Shown piece after piece: positions 9,314 to 18,014 of a stretch of DNA of 64,000 nucleotides. The notes beneath the pieces are model-generated. The model was not told the origin of the DNA and made no database searches. It saw only the letters and a list, made by a program, of their open reading frames with translations. This stretch comes from Paenibacillus montaniterrae (GTDB taxonomy: Bacteria > Bacillota > Bacilli > Paenibacillales > Paenibacillaceae). The position numbers were made by a program, and so were the translations under genes. Where the stretch lies: contig NZ_BOSE01000004.1 in NCBI RefSeq assembly GCF_018403185.1, positions 372,001-436,000 of the forward strand, written 5' to 3'. Positions within the stretch are counted from its first letter, which is position 1. Every line of letters begins with the position of its first letter.

Positions 9314-9340
9314 TTGTCATCAAAGTCCAGCTTTTAAACC
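9314..9340. repeat. Partial palindromic element (end fragment), locus A
   Basis: TTGTCATCAAAGTCCAG plus CTTTTAAACC matches the right end of the roughly 170-bp element next to it. Its last 14 bases (9327-9340) are the exact reverse complement of the first 14 bases of the next copy (9359-9372), 18 bp apart. Confidence 0.8.
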
Positions 9341-9358
9341 TACCAATATTCAATGAAA

Positions 9359-9528
9359 GGTTTAAAAGCTGGGCTTTCAGGACCAAGAAGATGGCACGAT
9401 ACTAGAAAGTGAGGAGCGCAGCGTAGGCAAAAGCTACGTGAGCACCGGAACTTTCGGTAGCGTGACATATTCGCCGTCGAATACGCTCCAACGCAATACA
9501 TCGTCATCAAAGTCCAGCATTTTAAACC
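9359..9528 (+). repeat. Palindromic intergenic element, full copy A1
   Basis: A 170-bp unit. It opens with GGTTTAAAAGCTGG, continues with GGCTTTCAGGACCAAGAAG, has an imperfect central dyad around GAGGAGCGCAGCGTAG and CTACGTGAGCACCG, then CATCGTCATCAAAGTCC, and closes with CCAGCATTTTAAACC. The two ends are inverted repeats of each other. No reading frame is convincing. This copy is the more diverged one at the locus: its inner arm reads CACGATACTAGAAAGT. Confidence 0.88.
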
Positions 9529-9544
9529 ATCCGCTTCCAATGGA

Positions 9545-9715
9545 GGTTTAAAAGCTGGGCTTTCAGGACCAAGAAGCTTGGACGCTAGTAGAAAACGAGG
9601 AGCGCAGCGTAGAGCAGAGCTACGTGAGCACCGCAGTTTTCGCTAGCGTTCAAGATTCGACGTCGAGTAATCCCCAACGCAACCACATCGTCATCAAAGT
9701 CCAGCATTTTAAACC
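9545..9715 (+). repeat. Palindromic intergenic element, full copy A2
   Basis: A 171-bp unit in tandem with A1, 16 bp apart. The inner arms CTTGGACGCTAGTAGAAAAC and GTTTTCGCTAGCGTTCAAG pair around the central GAGCGCAGCGTAG/CTACGTGAGCACC dyad. The right end TTTTAAACC overlaps the last codons of the minus-strand aminotransferase: its TAA stop (9709-9711) lies inside the element. Confidence 0.9.
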
Positions 9716-10905
9716 ATCCGCTTCACGAATTGGCCGAGTCTCGTTGCTGCTTCGATTAGCCGCCCCTCCCCCTCCACTAATGCTATTCTAACATAGCCTT
9801 CGCCTTGTGCGCCAAAGGCATCTCCTGGAATGACAACAACACCTGTTTCCGCCAAACAGCGCTGAGCAAACATGCGCGAGCTCCAGCTCCCGTCTGGTCG
9901 ATCGCCATTTTTCAGCTTCGGCAGCTTGGCCCAAACGAACATCGTCGCTTGCGGGGCGTCAGCATGCCAGCCCGCCTCATGCAAGCGAGCGATAAAGCAA
10001 TCGCGGCGCTGCTGGTACACGGTGCTGGCTTTTACAAAGTGCTCGTCCTGCATCGCTTCATCAAGCGCTATAATCGCGGCCTCCTGAATCGGATCGAATA
10101 CGCCATAGTCAATATTCGCCTTCAGCTTGCTTAACGCTGCAACTGCCTGCTGCTGTCCGACCATAAAGCCGATCCGGCAGCCAGCCATATTGAAGCTTTT
10201 TGACAGCGAATGAAACTCAACTGCGAGCTCCTTCGCTCCCTCCACCTGCAATATACTTGGCGGCTGAAAGCCGTCATAGCCCATTTCCGAGTACGCAAGA
10301 TCATGCACAATCAACACCTGCTTTTGCTTGGCGAATGCAACAAGCTTCTCAAAAAAGCTCAGGTCTGCCACTGCGGTAATCGGATTGTTCGGATAATTAA
10401 GCAGCAGGAACGATGTACGCTGCCATACCTCATCCGGGACAGCTTCTAGCTGCGGCAAATAGTGATGCTCTTCTACTAGCGGCATATAGTACGGCTCAAC
10501 AGCTGCTAACGCCAACGATGCGCTGTAAATCGGGTAGCCGGGATCAGGCACAAGCGCAATTGAGCCGCGCTCGGCAATCGCCATAGCCAAATGCGCCAGT
10601 CCATCCTGAGAGCCAGCCAGTGTGCAAATTTCAAGCGCTGGATCCAGCTCGACACCAAAGCGATGCCGCATCCATTCAGCCGCCTTCTCCCGAAAAGGGA
10701 GACCTGATTTCAAGGCAGGGTAGGCATACATATCCTCTCGCAGCACAGCCTCGGACAACGCTTGCCTTACTTTAAGCGAAGGCGGCTGATCAGGACTGCC
10801 AATTCCCAAATCAATAACATCCATTCCGTTAGCAACAGCCTGCCGCTTCCATTCCGCCACCTCTGCAAAAATGGATGAGCCTAGCTGTGAAAGTAGCTTT
10901 ACCAC
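9709..10905 (-). CDS. Class I aminotransferase, DapL/AlaA-like
   Basis: PLP enzyme of 398 residues. Seen: GIGSPDQPP near residue 35, NYPNNPI near 170, HDLAYSEMGYDG near 205, and the PLP-lysine motif SLSKSFNMAGCRIGF near 240. The nearest general match is the LL-diaminopimelate/alanine aminotransferase group, but the sequence does not settle the substrate. Start GTG 10905 is chosen because TGTGGGGGTAAT precedes it and it begins 5 nt after the arsC/spx-type stop; longer starts would run back into that gene. It is the last gene of the set adenosyltransferase-rluA-arsC-aminotransferase. The stop codon and perhaps the last few residues (KRMV) come from the repeat element A2. Confidence 0.88.
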   Translation of the reverse strand: MVKLLSQLGSSIFAEVAEWKRQAVANGMDVIDLGIGSPDQPPSLKVRQALSEAVLREDMYAYPALKSGLPFREKAAEWMRHRFGVELDPALEICTLAGSQDGLAHLAMAIAERGSIALVPDPGYPIYSASLALAAVEPYYMPLVEEHHYLPQLEAVPDEVWQRTSFLLLNYPNNPITAVADLSFFEKLVAFAKQKQVLIVHDLAYSEMGYDGFQPPSILQVEGAKELAVEFHSLSKSFNMAGCRIGFMVGQQQAVAALSKLKANIDYGVFDPIQEAAIIALDEAMQDEHFVKASTVYQQRRDCFIARLHEAGWHADAPQATMFVWAKLPKLKNGDRPDGSWSSRMFAQRCLAETGVVVIPGDAFGAQGEGYVRIALVEGEGRLIEAATRLGQFVKRMV

Positions 10906-10909
10906 GAGA

Positions 10910-11269
10910 TTACCCCCACACGTCCTTGTATACATCTTCCTTAAAGCCAATCGTTACCTTCCGTCCATCCGTCACGATCGGTCGCTTGATCAACATGCCG
11001 TGTGAAGCAAGCAGTTCAAGCTGCTCCTGCTCGGTCATGCTTGACAGCTTGTCCTTCAGCCCCATCGAGCGATACAAATCTCCAGATGTATTAAAAAACT
11101 TTTTCAATTCCTGGCCGCTATTTTTAATTAACACCTTCAATTCCTCTACCGTTGGCGGCGCTTCTACAATATGGCGCTGCTCAAGCTCATTGCCTAGCTC
11201 CTTTAAAGTTTTTACTGCTTTGCGGCAGGTTCCGCATTTCGGATATTCATAAATCGTTAGCTTGCTCAT
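10910..11269 (-). CDS. ArsC/Spx-family thioredoxin-fold protein
   Basis: Small thioredoxin-like protein of 119 residues with the redox motif CGTC at residues 12-15 (YEYPKCGTCRKAVKTL) and the ArsC-family KRPIVTDG segment near residue 93. Such proteins are either glutaredoxin-dependent reductases (YusI/YffB type) or RNA-polymerase-binding Spx/MgsR regulators. The sequence lacks an obvious reason to choose Spx, and its overlap with rluA and the aminotransferase gives no hint. The start ATG 11269 lies inside the 3' end of rluA (23-bp overlap), so the genes are coupled. Confidence 0.88.
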   Translation of the reverse strand: MSKLTIYEYPKCGTCRKAVKTLKELGNELEQRHIVEAPPTVEELKVLIKNSGQELKKFFNTSGDLYRSMGLKDKLSSMTEQEQLELLASHGMLIKRPIVTDGRKVTIGFKEDVYKDVWG

Positions 11270-12317
11270 GCTTCCCTTCCATTCCTTTCTGCAAATTGCT
11301 TATTAAACGCTGAAAATCTTCAGGCAGTGGTGCTGTCCACTGTACATACTGCTTCGTCATAGGATGATAGAAGCCCAGCTGCTCGGCATGAAGCGCATGT
11401 CTTGCTATGCTGCTTTCAAGCTGCTGCAGCCGCAGCGATTCCTTATAATATAGCTTGTCCCCGATTAATGGATGGCCGATGCTGCTCATATGCACACGAA
11501 TTTGGTGAGTGCGGCCCGTATACAGCTTTAGACGGATCAGACTTGCCGCCAGCTGCTGCTCCTTAAAGGCTTGCACCGTCCAGTATGCCGTTTTGGAGTA
11601 GGCTCCTTCAGGCGTTACAATCCGCAAATGCGGCTGCTGGGGATCGCGGGCAATAGGCTCCTCAATGATGCCCTCTGCAGGCTGAGGAATGCCGTATACA
11701 AGCGCAGCATAGCGCTTATCCACCTTCCCCTGCTGCAGCTGCTCTGACAACTGCTGATGGATGTAGGCGTTTTTGGCGATCGCGACAAGACCTGAGGTCT
11801 CCTCATCAAGCCGGTGAATTGGCCGAAAGCGAAACTGCTCGTTTTGCCGCTGCCAATGTGCAACTACGCCGTTGGCCAGCGTATTGGTATAGTGCCCGTG
11901 TGTAGGATGCACCACCTGACCCGCAGGCTTATTGACAATAAGCAAATAGTTGTCCTCATAAATGATGTCCAGCGGCATCGGCTGCGGCAAAATATCTTCC
12001 GATTGCTCGCGCAGCTGCCTAAGCCGTATCACCTCTCCCGCTTGCACAGGAGCTGAAATATAGACGCGCTCCTCATTGATCGTCAAGCCATATTCAGTTG
12101 CTCTTGCTGCGGCAAGCAGCTTGCTCGATACTCCGAATGCCCTTTCCAGCACCTCACGAATCGTCTTGCCCTCATCCTGCTCTGTTGCCACCGTTGTCAG
12201 CGGCTCATAATAGTGCTCCAGCAGCGCTTTATTTTCTTCTGCGCCAAATAGTCGCTCTGGCTTCTGACCAGGCAAATGCTTGACGACACGGCCAGTCCAT
12301 CGCTTGTTATCCGTCAT
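11247..12317 (-). CDS. RluA-family RNA pseudouridine synthase
   Basis: Enzyme of 356 residues converting uridine to pseudouridine in rRNA or tRNA. The catalytic motif HRLDEETSGL (the Asp is the nucleophile) is near residue 168; VNKPAGQVVHPTHGH precedes it and YTGRTHQIRVHMSSIGHPLIGD follows. An S4-like N-terminal region (ISAPVQAGEVIRL) is plausible. The ATG at 12317 overlaps the TGA of the adenosyltransferase gene (ATGA). Target site unknown. Confidence 0.92.
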   Translation of the reverse strand: MTDNKRWTGRVVKHLPGQKPERLFGAEENKALLEHYYEPLTTVATEQDEGKTIREVLERAFGVSSKLLAAARATEYGLTINEERVYISAPVQAGEVIRLRQLREQSEDILPQPMPLDIIYEDNYLLIVNKPAGQVVHPTHGHYTNTLANGVVAHWQRQNEQFRFRPIHRLDEETSGLVAIAKNAYIHQQLSEQLQQGKVDKRYAALVYGIPQPAEGIIEEPIARDPQQPHLRIVTPEGAYSKTAYWTVQAFKEQQLAASLIRLKLYTGRTHQIRVHMSSIGHPLIGDKLYYKESLRLQQLESSIARHALHAEQLGFYHPMTKQYVQWTAPLPEDFQRLISNLQKGMEGKHEQANDL

Positions 12318-12889
12318 TCCTGCTTCTTCCCTTTAAAAACATTTGCGCTGCGAATATATTGTGTATCCTCTACTCCCAGACACACATTGGCTGCTCTAGC
12401 TGCAGCAAACAAATAATCCGACAGCCGGTTCAAATAAGCAAGAACAGACTGATTGATTTCCTCCTGCTGCAGAAGGGCTACCGTGCGTCGCTCTGCTCGG
12501 CGGCAAACAGTCCGACATATGTGCAGCGCTGCAGACAACTCCGATCCGCCAGGCAAAATGAATTTGCTCAACTCCGGAGCGGCAGCAGTATGCTCATCAA
12601 TCCACTGCTCAAGCCGGGAAACCGCAGCTTCGTTTAGCTTATACGGATGACCTGGCGAAGCATAGGCGAGATCTGCACCTGCATCAAACAGCTCCTGCAT
12701 AATGTCGTACAGCTGCTCAGCGAGCGGCTGCGTTGCCTCTACTGCCGCTGCTTTGGCCGCAGCCAGACCAACAAAGCTGTTCAATTCATCTATCGTACCG
12801 TAGGCTTCTACCTTGGTATCGGTTTTCATTACCCTGCCTCCGATCAGGCTGGTCATGCCTTTATCTCCTCCGCGCGTATACAGCTTCAT
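12314..12889 (-). CDS. Cob(I)alamin adenosyltransferase, PduO type
   Basis: Makes adenosylcobalamin from ATP and cob(I)alamin; 191 residues, normal for the PduO/CobO-type family. Visible: YTRGGDKGMTSLIGG at the N-terminus (ATP-binding loop), YGTIDELNSFVG near residue 30, and the C-terminal R-x-x-C-R-R-A-E-R-R (ICRTVCRRAERRTV), then LNRLSDYLF. RBS GAGGAGG precedes the ATG. First gene of a tight minus-strand set with rluA, arsC/spx and an aminotransferase. The gap upstream (12890-13064) holds no other gene. Confidence 0.93.
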   Translation of the reverse strand: MKLYTRGGDKGMTSLIGGRVMKTDTKVEAYGTIDELNSFVGLAAAKAAAVEATQPLAEQLYDIMQELFDAGADLAYASPGHPYKLNEAAVSRLEQWIDEHTAAAPELSKFILPGGSELSAALHICRTVCRRAERRTVALLQQEEINQSVLAYLNRLSDYLFAAARAANVCLGVEDTQYIRSANVFKGKKQE

Positions 12890-13064
12890 ATGTACTCCTC
12901 CTCAAAATTGCAGCATGCTTTATGTTAATCGTACTGTCATTAGCGAAATATTCGAATCTATTATCCTGCTTTTATTCATAATGTTGAAGCAGTCAATTTC
13001 ATCTTAGCATAATTGCTCATTTCAAACTAGAAGACTGGCATGACTAATGCCCGGTCGTTTCCAA

Positions 13065-13093
13065 CAAAAAACGGACCCTGTACGGGCCCGTTA
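13065..13093 (-). terminator. Terminator after patA
   Basis: On the minus strand ACGGGCCCGTACAGGGTCCGT folds into a GC-rich hairpin followed by TTTTTTG, 12 bp past the aminotransferase stop. Confidence 0.85.
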
Positions 13094-13104
13094 AACTCTA
13101 AAAC

Positions 13105-14322
13105 CTATTGCTGCTTCAGCTTATATACAAATTGCCCGATGCGATCAATCGCCTCAGTCAAGTTGGCTACGCTTGTAGCATAAGAGCATCTAAGGAAGCC
13201 TTCTCCCCCCAAACCGAATACATCGCCAGGCACTGCAGCTACATTGGCTTCTTCCAGCAAGCGCTGGGCAAACTGTTCACTCGTCAAGCCTGTTGATTTA
13301 ATAGAAGGGAAGGCATAGAATGCGCCTTGCGGCTCATGGCATTCCAATCCTGCATCATGCAAGCCTTGCACAACTAGTCGTCGACGCTGATTGTAGGACT
13401 CAACCATACGATCCTTTTCTTCCAGACCATACGTCAATGCTTCCAATGCAGCATATTGTGCCATTGTCGGGGCACACATGACGGTATACTGATGGATTTT
13501 CAGCATTGCCGCGATAATATCAGGATGTCCGCACACATAACCCAATCTCCAGCCAGTCATAGCAAACGCCTTGGAGAAGCCGCTAACTAGTATTGTACGA
13601 TCCTTCATGCCAGGTAACGATGAAAAGCTTACATGCTTCATGCCATACGTCAGCTCAGCGTAAATTTCGTCGCTGATCACGATCAAATCATGCTCTTCCA
13701 CGATTTTCGCAATTGGCAGCCAATCCTCATACGTCATAATTCCGCCCGTCGGATTGCTAGGGTAGCTTAGTATTAACACCTTGGAACGAGGTGTAATCGC
13801 TTTACGCAGCGATTCCTCTGTAAGCTTGAATTTATCCTTGGCAAAGGTTTCAATGCCAACAGCAGTTCCACCGCTTAATGTCGTAATCGGAGCATAAGGA
13901 ATATAGGACGGCTCAGGTACAAGCACCTCATCTCCAGGAGAGATAATTGCGCGCAAAGCCAGGTCGATCGCTTCACTGCCGCCGATCGTAACAATAACTT
14001 CATTGGCCGCATCATATTGAAGTTGAAAGCTGTTATATAAATAATTGCAAATCGCTTCTCGCAGCTCGGGCATACCTGCATTAGAGGTATACTGTGTTTT
14101 TCCACGATCCAAAGACATAATGGCTGCTTCACGAACATGGCGAGGGGTTACAAAATCCGGCTCGCCTACGCCTAATGTAATAACATCCTTTCGTGTGCTA
14201 ACAAGGTCGAAAAATCGACGAATACCTGATGGTTTAATTTCTCGCACCAACGGGTTTAGAAAATCTGACATTTGACGTGTTCGCACAGGTACGGATGATT
14301 GTTGCGATGCTTCGTTCGTCAT
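13105..14322 (-). CDS. patA: Aminotransferase PatA (aromatic/diaminopimelate aminotransferase family)
   Basis: PLP-dependent class I aminotransferase of 405 residues. Family marks: LGVGEPDFVTP near residue 52, SYPSNPTGG near 180, ISDEIYAELTY near 210, and VSGFSKAFAMTGWRLGY with the Schiff-base lysine near 245. The arrangement matches B. subtilis PatA (N-acetyl-LL-diaminopimelate aminotransferase candidate). The ATG at 14322 is preferred over GTG 14331 because AGAAGG lies 9 nt before it. It follows an AsnC/Lrp regulator by 16 bp on the same strand, the same order as alaR-alaT in bacilli, so an alanine aminotransferase role is a real alternative. Confidence 0.87.
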   Translation of the reverse strand: MTNEASQQSSVPVRTRQMSDFLNPLVREIKPSGIRRFFDLVSTRKDVITLGVGEPDFVTPRHVREAAIMSLDRGKTQYTSNAGMPELREAICNYLYNSFQLQYDAANEVIVTIGGSEAIDLALRAIISPGDEVLVPEPSYIPYAPITTLSGGTAVGIETFAKDKFKLTEESLRKAITPRSKVLILSYPSNPTGGIMTYEDWLPIAKIVEEHDLIVISDEIYAELTYGMKHVSFSSLPGMKDRTILVSGFSKAFAMTGWRLGYVCGHPDIIAAMLKIHQYTVMCAPTMAQYAALEALTYGLEEKDRMVESYNQRRRLVVQGLHDAGLECHEPQGAFYAFPSIKSTGLTSEQFAQRLLEEANVAAVPGDVFGLGGEGFLRCSYATSVANLTEAIDRIGQFVYKLKQQ

Positions 14323-14338
14323 CACGTTCACCCTTCTT

Positions 14339-14839
14339 TTACGGCGACACCATCATTCGAGAATCACTTTCGGTTTCTTCGAAGATAATGCCATCCTGTT
14401 TATATTTTTTTAGAATAAAGTATGTTTTCGTTGACAGCACTGCGTCAATCGTTGACAATTTATTGGAAACAAATGAGGCGACTTCCTTCAAGCTATCGCC
14501 TTCAATTTCTACCTGCAAATCGTAAGCACCTGACATTAAGTACAATGATTTGACTTCAGGATATAAATAAATGGATTCCGCAATCCGATCAAAGCCTCTG
14601 CCTCGTTCAGGTGTAATTTGCACCTCGATCAAGGCCGTAACCTTCTCGTCATGCATCTTGCTCCAGTTTACAATTGTCGCGTATTTTACAATTACATGAT
14701 CTTTTTCCATAGCCGCAATCGCGGCTTTCACGTCCTCAACTGTCGCATCAAGCATTGTGGCAATAATTTCTGGCTTCAGTCTGGCGTCTTCTTGTAAAAG
14801 GGCCAGCACCTTTAATTGAAAATCAGATATACCTGTCAT
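14339..14839 (-). CDS. Lrp/AsnC-family transcriptional regulator
   Basis: Protein of 166 residues with an N-terminal winged-helix/HTH (DFQLKVLALLQEDARLKPEIIATMLDATVEDVKAAI, residues 5-40) and a C-terminal RAM ligand-binding domain (VTALIEVQITPERGRGFD and YLMSGAYDLQVEI). Such regulators respond to amino acids. It starts at ATG 14839 after GGAAGGGG. It is followed at 16 bp by patA, which it probably controls; in Bacillus the similar AlaR activates the alanine aminotransferase gene beside it. Confidence 0.92.
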   Translation of the reverse strand: MTGISDFQLKVLALLQEDARLKPEIIATMLDATVEDVKAAIAAMEKDHVIVKYATIVNWSKMHDEKVTALIEVQITPERGRGFDRIAESIYLYPEVKSLYLMSGAYDLQVEIEGDSLKEVASFVSNKLSTIDAVLSTKTYFILKKYKQDGIIFEETESDSRMMVSP

Positions 14840-14943
14840 GAAATAACCCCTTCCCACGGTTGTGGTTTAGCATCAAATGCTATGTACGTTATTTTACACC
14901 GAATATGTTAATCCTGCAAAGGTAGATATTAAAAAAACAAAAT

Positions 14944-14966
14944 GAAAAAGACCCCGCAGGGTCTTT
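14944..14966 (-). terminator. Terminator after the coat protein gene
   Basis: AAAGACCCTGCGGGGTCTTTTTC on the minus strand is a short strong hairpin plus T tract directly after the stop at 14970. Confidence 0.85.
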
Positions 14967-14969
14967 ACA

Positions 14970-15332
14970 TTAATGTGCTGTCGGCTGTGCCTGTTGGCTT
15001 GCCTGATTGCTTTGCATGCTTGTCTGCATGCCTTGTTGCTGAAGCCAGCTTTGCGTTTGCTGCTGTGTCGACGTATAGGACTGAATCTGCTTGTCGATTT
15101 CTTTCTTCGGAGCAACGCTTGCTTGCTCGTACATATTATTTTGCGACATTACAGTAAACAGCTGACCTTGCATAGTCAACGTGCTGTTCAGCAAATTCGT
15201 AAACATTTGACGAGTTTTAGGACAAGTCGATTCTGTTGCCGCAGTAGCATACTCACGCACACAGCGTTTCAAATCTGAAAGCACTACACTTAGCAAATCC
15301 TCTTCGGATAATTGCAATGATTGATTTACCAT
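14970..15332 (-). CDS. CotF-family spore coat protein
   Basis: Protein of 120 residues. The first 80 residues have the CotF helical-bundle pattern (LSEEDLLSVVLSDLKRCVREYATAATESTCPKTRQMFTNLL, then MQGQLFTVMSQNNMYEQA). The tail is low-complexity Gln/Ser/Thr (TQQQTQSWLQQQ and similar). RBS GGAGGAATG precedes the ATG. It pairs with a second, shorter coat-type protein 29 bp upstream. Expected in the spore coat or in sporulating cells; no sporulation-sigma promoter was recognised with confidence. Confidence 0.85.
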   Translation of the reverse strand: MVNQSLQLSEEDLLSVVLSDLKRCVREYATAATESTCPKTRQMFTNLLNSTLTMQGQLFTVMSQNNMYEQASVAPKKEIDKQIQSYTSTQQQTQSWLQQQGMQTSMQSNQASQQAQPTAH

Positions 15333-15361
15333 TTCTCATTCCTCCAATTCAATCGTTATCG

Positions 15362-15574
15362 TTAGTTCATTGGCGCAATCGTTTGGTGCTGCTGCAACGA
15401 TTGCAGTAACGTATTGTAATTGGCCTGGTGCGTATGAACCATTGCCTCACAGCAGCTTTTTACTGCTGGATGAGTTGAAACAGCAGCAGCGGCAGCACAT
15501 GTCTTCATCAGCAAATCCTCATTAGACATTGAATCAATCACATATTCAAGCTCTTTATTGGTCATTGCTTGCAT
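15362..15574 (-). CDS. Small CotF-like spore coat protein
   Basis: Protein of 70 residues sharing the helical CotF style of the next gene: MTNKELEYVIDSMSNEDLLMKTCAAAAAV, then CCEAMVHTHQANYNTLLQSL, ending in APMN. RBS GAGGAGGAG lies just before ATG 15574. The two genes are 29 bp apart and form a likely sporulation operon. The 160 bp between this gene and cysK hold no further gene. Confidence 0.78.
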   Translation of the reverse strand: MQAMTNKELEYVIDSMSNEDLLMKTCAAAAAVSTHPAVKSCCEAMVHTHQANYNTLLQSLQQHQTIAPMN

Positions 15575-15734
15575 ATGATCTCCTCCTCAAACGTTCATAT
15601 AGTCTTTGTAGCTTCTGCGCAATCCATGTTGCACCGAAAACATCGGCTATCGTGCAGTACTACGTATTTAGATTGCGCATTGCCGGTTGGAACTATGCTG
15701 TTAATATTTGAAGAAGAAAGGTCTGCTTTGGGCA

Positions 15735-16652
15735 TTAAAACAAGTCCATGCTTAAATAGCGCTCTCCTGTATCTGGTGCAATGCAAAGCACGCGTTTGCC
15801 AGCTCCCAATCTCATACCTAGCTGTATCGCTGCCCATACCGCAGCTCCAGAAGAAGGCCCTACAAGTATCCCTTCCTGCCGCGCAAGCATTCTCATCGTA
15901 TTAATCGCATCCTCGTCTGCAACCTGAATGATTTCATCATAAATGGCTGTATTTAGAATGTCCGGAATGAAACCAGGACTTGTACCGACAAGCTTATGAG
16001 GTCCAGGCTGCCCGCCTGACAGCACTGGCGAGCCCTTAGGCTCCACTACTGCTACATACAGATTGGGAAGTCTATCCTTTAATACCTCACTAGTGCCTGT
16101 AATTGTTCCACCTGTACCTGATGAAGCAACAAAACCATCCAGCCGTCCTTCGCACTGTTCGATTATTTCCAAGGCGGTTGTTTTACGATGAATGTCCGGA
16201 TTGGCGGCGTTTTTAAATTGATTGGGAATAAATGAGTTCTCAATCGCTGCATGAAGCTCTTCAGCTTTAGCAATCGCACCCGGCATCCGCTTGGCTGCTT
16301 CGGTCAATACGACCTCAGCGCCATATGCTTTCAGCATTGCAATCCTTTCCTTAGTCATATTATCAGGCATTACCAATATAATGCGATAGCCTTTTGCCGC
16401 GGCATTCATCGCCAAGCCGATTCCAGTATTACCGCTTGTCGGCTCTATAATGGTTGCGCCTGGCTTTAGAACTCCTTGTCGCTCAGCTTCGGCAAGCAAA
16501 TTATAGGCGGCACGATCCTTTACACTGCCACTTGGATTCATATATTCCAGCTTGACGATAATTTCCGCACAATTAGCAGGAACGATTCGCTGTAAGACTA
16601 CACCTGGCGTGTCGCCAACAAGCTCAAGCACACTATTTACGATTTTAGCCAT
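15735..16652 (-). CDS. cysK: Cysteine synthase (O-acetylserine sulfhydrylase)
   Basis: PLP enzyme of 305 residues that makes cysteine from O-acetylserine and sulfide. The PLP lysine is in NPSGSVKDRAA (about residue 43), the substrate loop is PTSGNTGIGLA, the phosphate-binding loop is SSGTGGTITGT near 175, and GPSSGAAVWAA is near 265. Length and motifs fit CysK; the O-phosphoserine-using relatives cannot be excluded. It starts 2 bp after the MFS transporter stop and is probably cotranscribed with it. Confidence 0.93.
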   Translation of the reverse strand: MAKIVNSVLELVGDTPGVVLQRIVPANCAEIIVKLEYMNPSGSVKDRAAYNLLAEAERQGVLKPGATIIEPTSGNTGIGLAMNAAAKGYRIILVMPDNMTKERIAMLKAYGAEVVLTEAAKRMPGAIAKAEELHAAIENSFIPNQFKNAANPDIHRKTTALEIIEQCEGRLDGFVASSGTGGTITGTSEVLKDRLPNLYVAVVEPKGSPVLSGGQPGPHKLVGTSPGFIPDILNTAIYDEIIQVADEDAINTMRMLARQEGILVGPSSGAAVWAAIQLGMRLGAGKRVLCIAPDTGERYLSMDLF

Positions 16653-16654
16653 AA

Positions 16655-17923
16655 CTATGCCTCCGATTGCGGTTTCGCGCGAATAGCATGCTTTGGCGGC
16701 GATTCTCCTCCATACCGTTTATGCTGAATCCGAAATAAAGGACGCATAAAAAACCAGCCGACAATAGGCGAAGCGCCGACAATAAGCAGCAGCCACACTA
16801 AACCCTTCTCCGTATTAACCCATGTTATATATATGAAAAATGGGATCAAGCCAATGATTCTGCCTAATGTTAAAGCAATCTCTCTAAAAATAATTAATTC
16901 CTCTCGATGTTCAACTGACTGCTTTGTAGCTCCGATCATATCGAACACCTTGGAGGTAATTGGTATAATATATAGCGGGAACAATAAGGCAGTACCAACT
17001 CCGAATATAAGCAACATTGTATAATCAACGCGCCAAAAAAACGGAATAATAACAGCAGTCAAGCTAATTACTCCTACCAGCATTGATAGCTGCCTGTTTT
17101 GCGGTTTTAAAATTCTGCCGCAAAGCCAAAAGCTTACTAATGAGGTAAGCGAGGATACAAACGTATATGTTCCCACCTTCGCTTCATTATTCGTCGCAAT
17201 ATAAACGATCAAATTGATTAAAAATAAAAATACGCCTTCGCGAATTCCTTGAGCGGTAATTCCAGCAAATACATAGCGCCATTCCTTGCTTTCCTTCGTA
17301 TACTGACGCCATTGCTTAAACGGATAAAGCCAATCATATTTCCCTTGCGCTGGCCGTTTATGAATAAAAAAGCTAATAACGCCACAGCAAGCGAAAATAA
17401 CTAATGAAGTTGTAAATATCAACGTATAGCCGCGTTCATTAGCGAGCCAACTGATGAGCAAGCCAGAAAGCCATGGCGCGATAATTCCTGTACCTGCGCC
17501 AAGCAGCCCTTGCGAGCCATTAAAGCGATCTCTTGTATCGGGCTCTGTAATTTCAAAATAGATGAGATTATACGCTACCCAATAGCAGCCAAGCCCTATT
17601 CCATTAATCGCCCCCAACACAAAAGGCATGCCGCTGGCTGATTGCTTCAGCCAAAGCACCATACAATAAAAAAGGCCTGAGAGCAGACAGCCTACTCGCA
17701 GGCAATTTAATTTGTTTCCTTCCTTAATCCACTTGCCGCATAAGTAGAAGGTCAGTCCAGAAAAGCTGTACTGGGCAAGCGCAAACAGCGCAACCGTTAA
17801 GTATGAACCACTTGCTTTCCATAAGTATACGGGTATAAATGTCCCAGAAAGCGCGTTTGCAAAGCCGAAGGAAGCGTAAATTGCGAGCAGGAGCCAAGCT
17901 TGTCGATCTAACATCTTTTGCAT
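16655..17923 (-). CDS. Major facilitator superfamily transporter
   Basis: Membrane transporter of 422 residues with about 12 hydrophobic segments (12-32, 40-60, 75-92, 98-118, 135-160 and so on) and a central loop (HKRPAQGKYDWLYPFKQWRQ). It has the overall pattern of MFS proteins, but no substrate-defining motif. RBS AAGGAG lies upstream of ATG 17923. It runs directly into cysK (2-bp gap), which only weakly suggests a link to sulfur or amino-acid transport. Confidence 0.85.
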   Translation of the reverse strand: MQKMLDRQAWLLLAIYASFGFANALSGTFIPVYLWKASGSYLTVALFALAQYSFSGLTFYLCGKWIKEGNKLNCLRVGCLLSGLFYCMVLWLKQSASGMPFVLGAINGIGLGCYWVAYNLIYFEITEPDTRDRFNGSQGLLGAGTGIIAPWLSGLLISWLANERGYTLIFTTSLVIFACCGVISFFIHKRPAQGKYDWLYPFKQWRQYTKESKEWRYVFAGITAQGIREGVFLFLINLIVYIATNNEAKVGTYTFVSSLTSLVSFWLCGRILKPQNRQLSMLVGVISLTAVIIPFFWRVDYTMLLIFGVGTALLFPLYIIPITSKVFDMIGATKQSVEHREELIIFREIALTLGRIIGLIPFFIYITWVNTEKGLVWLLLIVGASPIVGWFFMRPLFRIQHKRYGGESPPKHAIRAKPQSEA

Positions 17924-18014
17924 GTTGAATCGCTCCTTTTTATTTATTTAGCTCACAATAAGTTACCCTTCTTCAAAATCGCTCATACCTGCGCTAATCT
18001 TCCATTATTTAAAG

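Noticed and set aside
9340..9540. Short frames inside repeat locus A (for example 66 residues on the minus strand), and likewise inside B1, D1 and E
   Set aside because: They lie in palindromic repeat DNA, are not the same frame between copies, and lack ribosome binding sites.
9314..9715. A CRISPR array at locus A or E
   Set aside because: Units are about 170 bp and themselves internally palindromic, spacers are only 16-17 bp and nearly identical to each other, and no cas gene is in the window.
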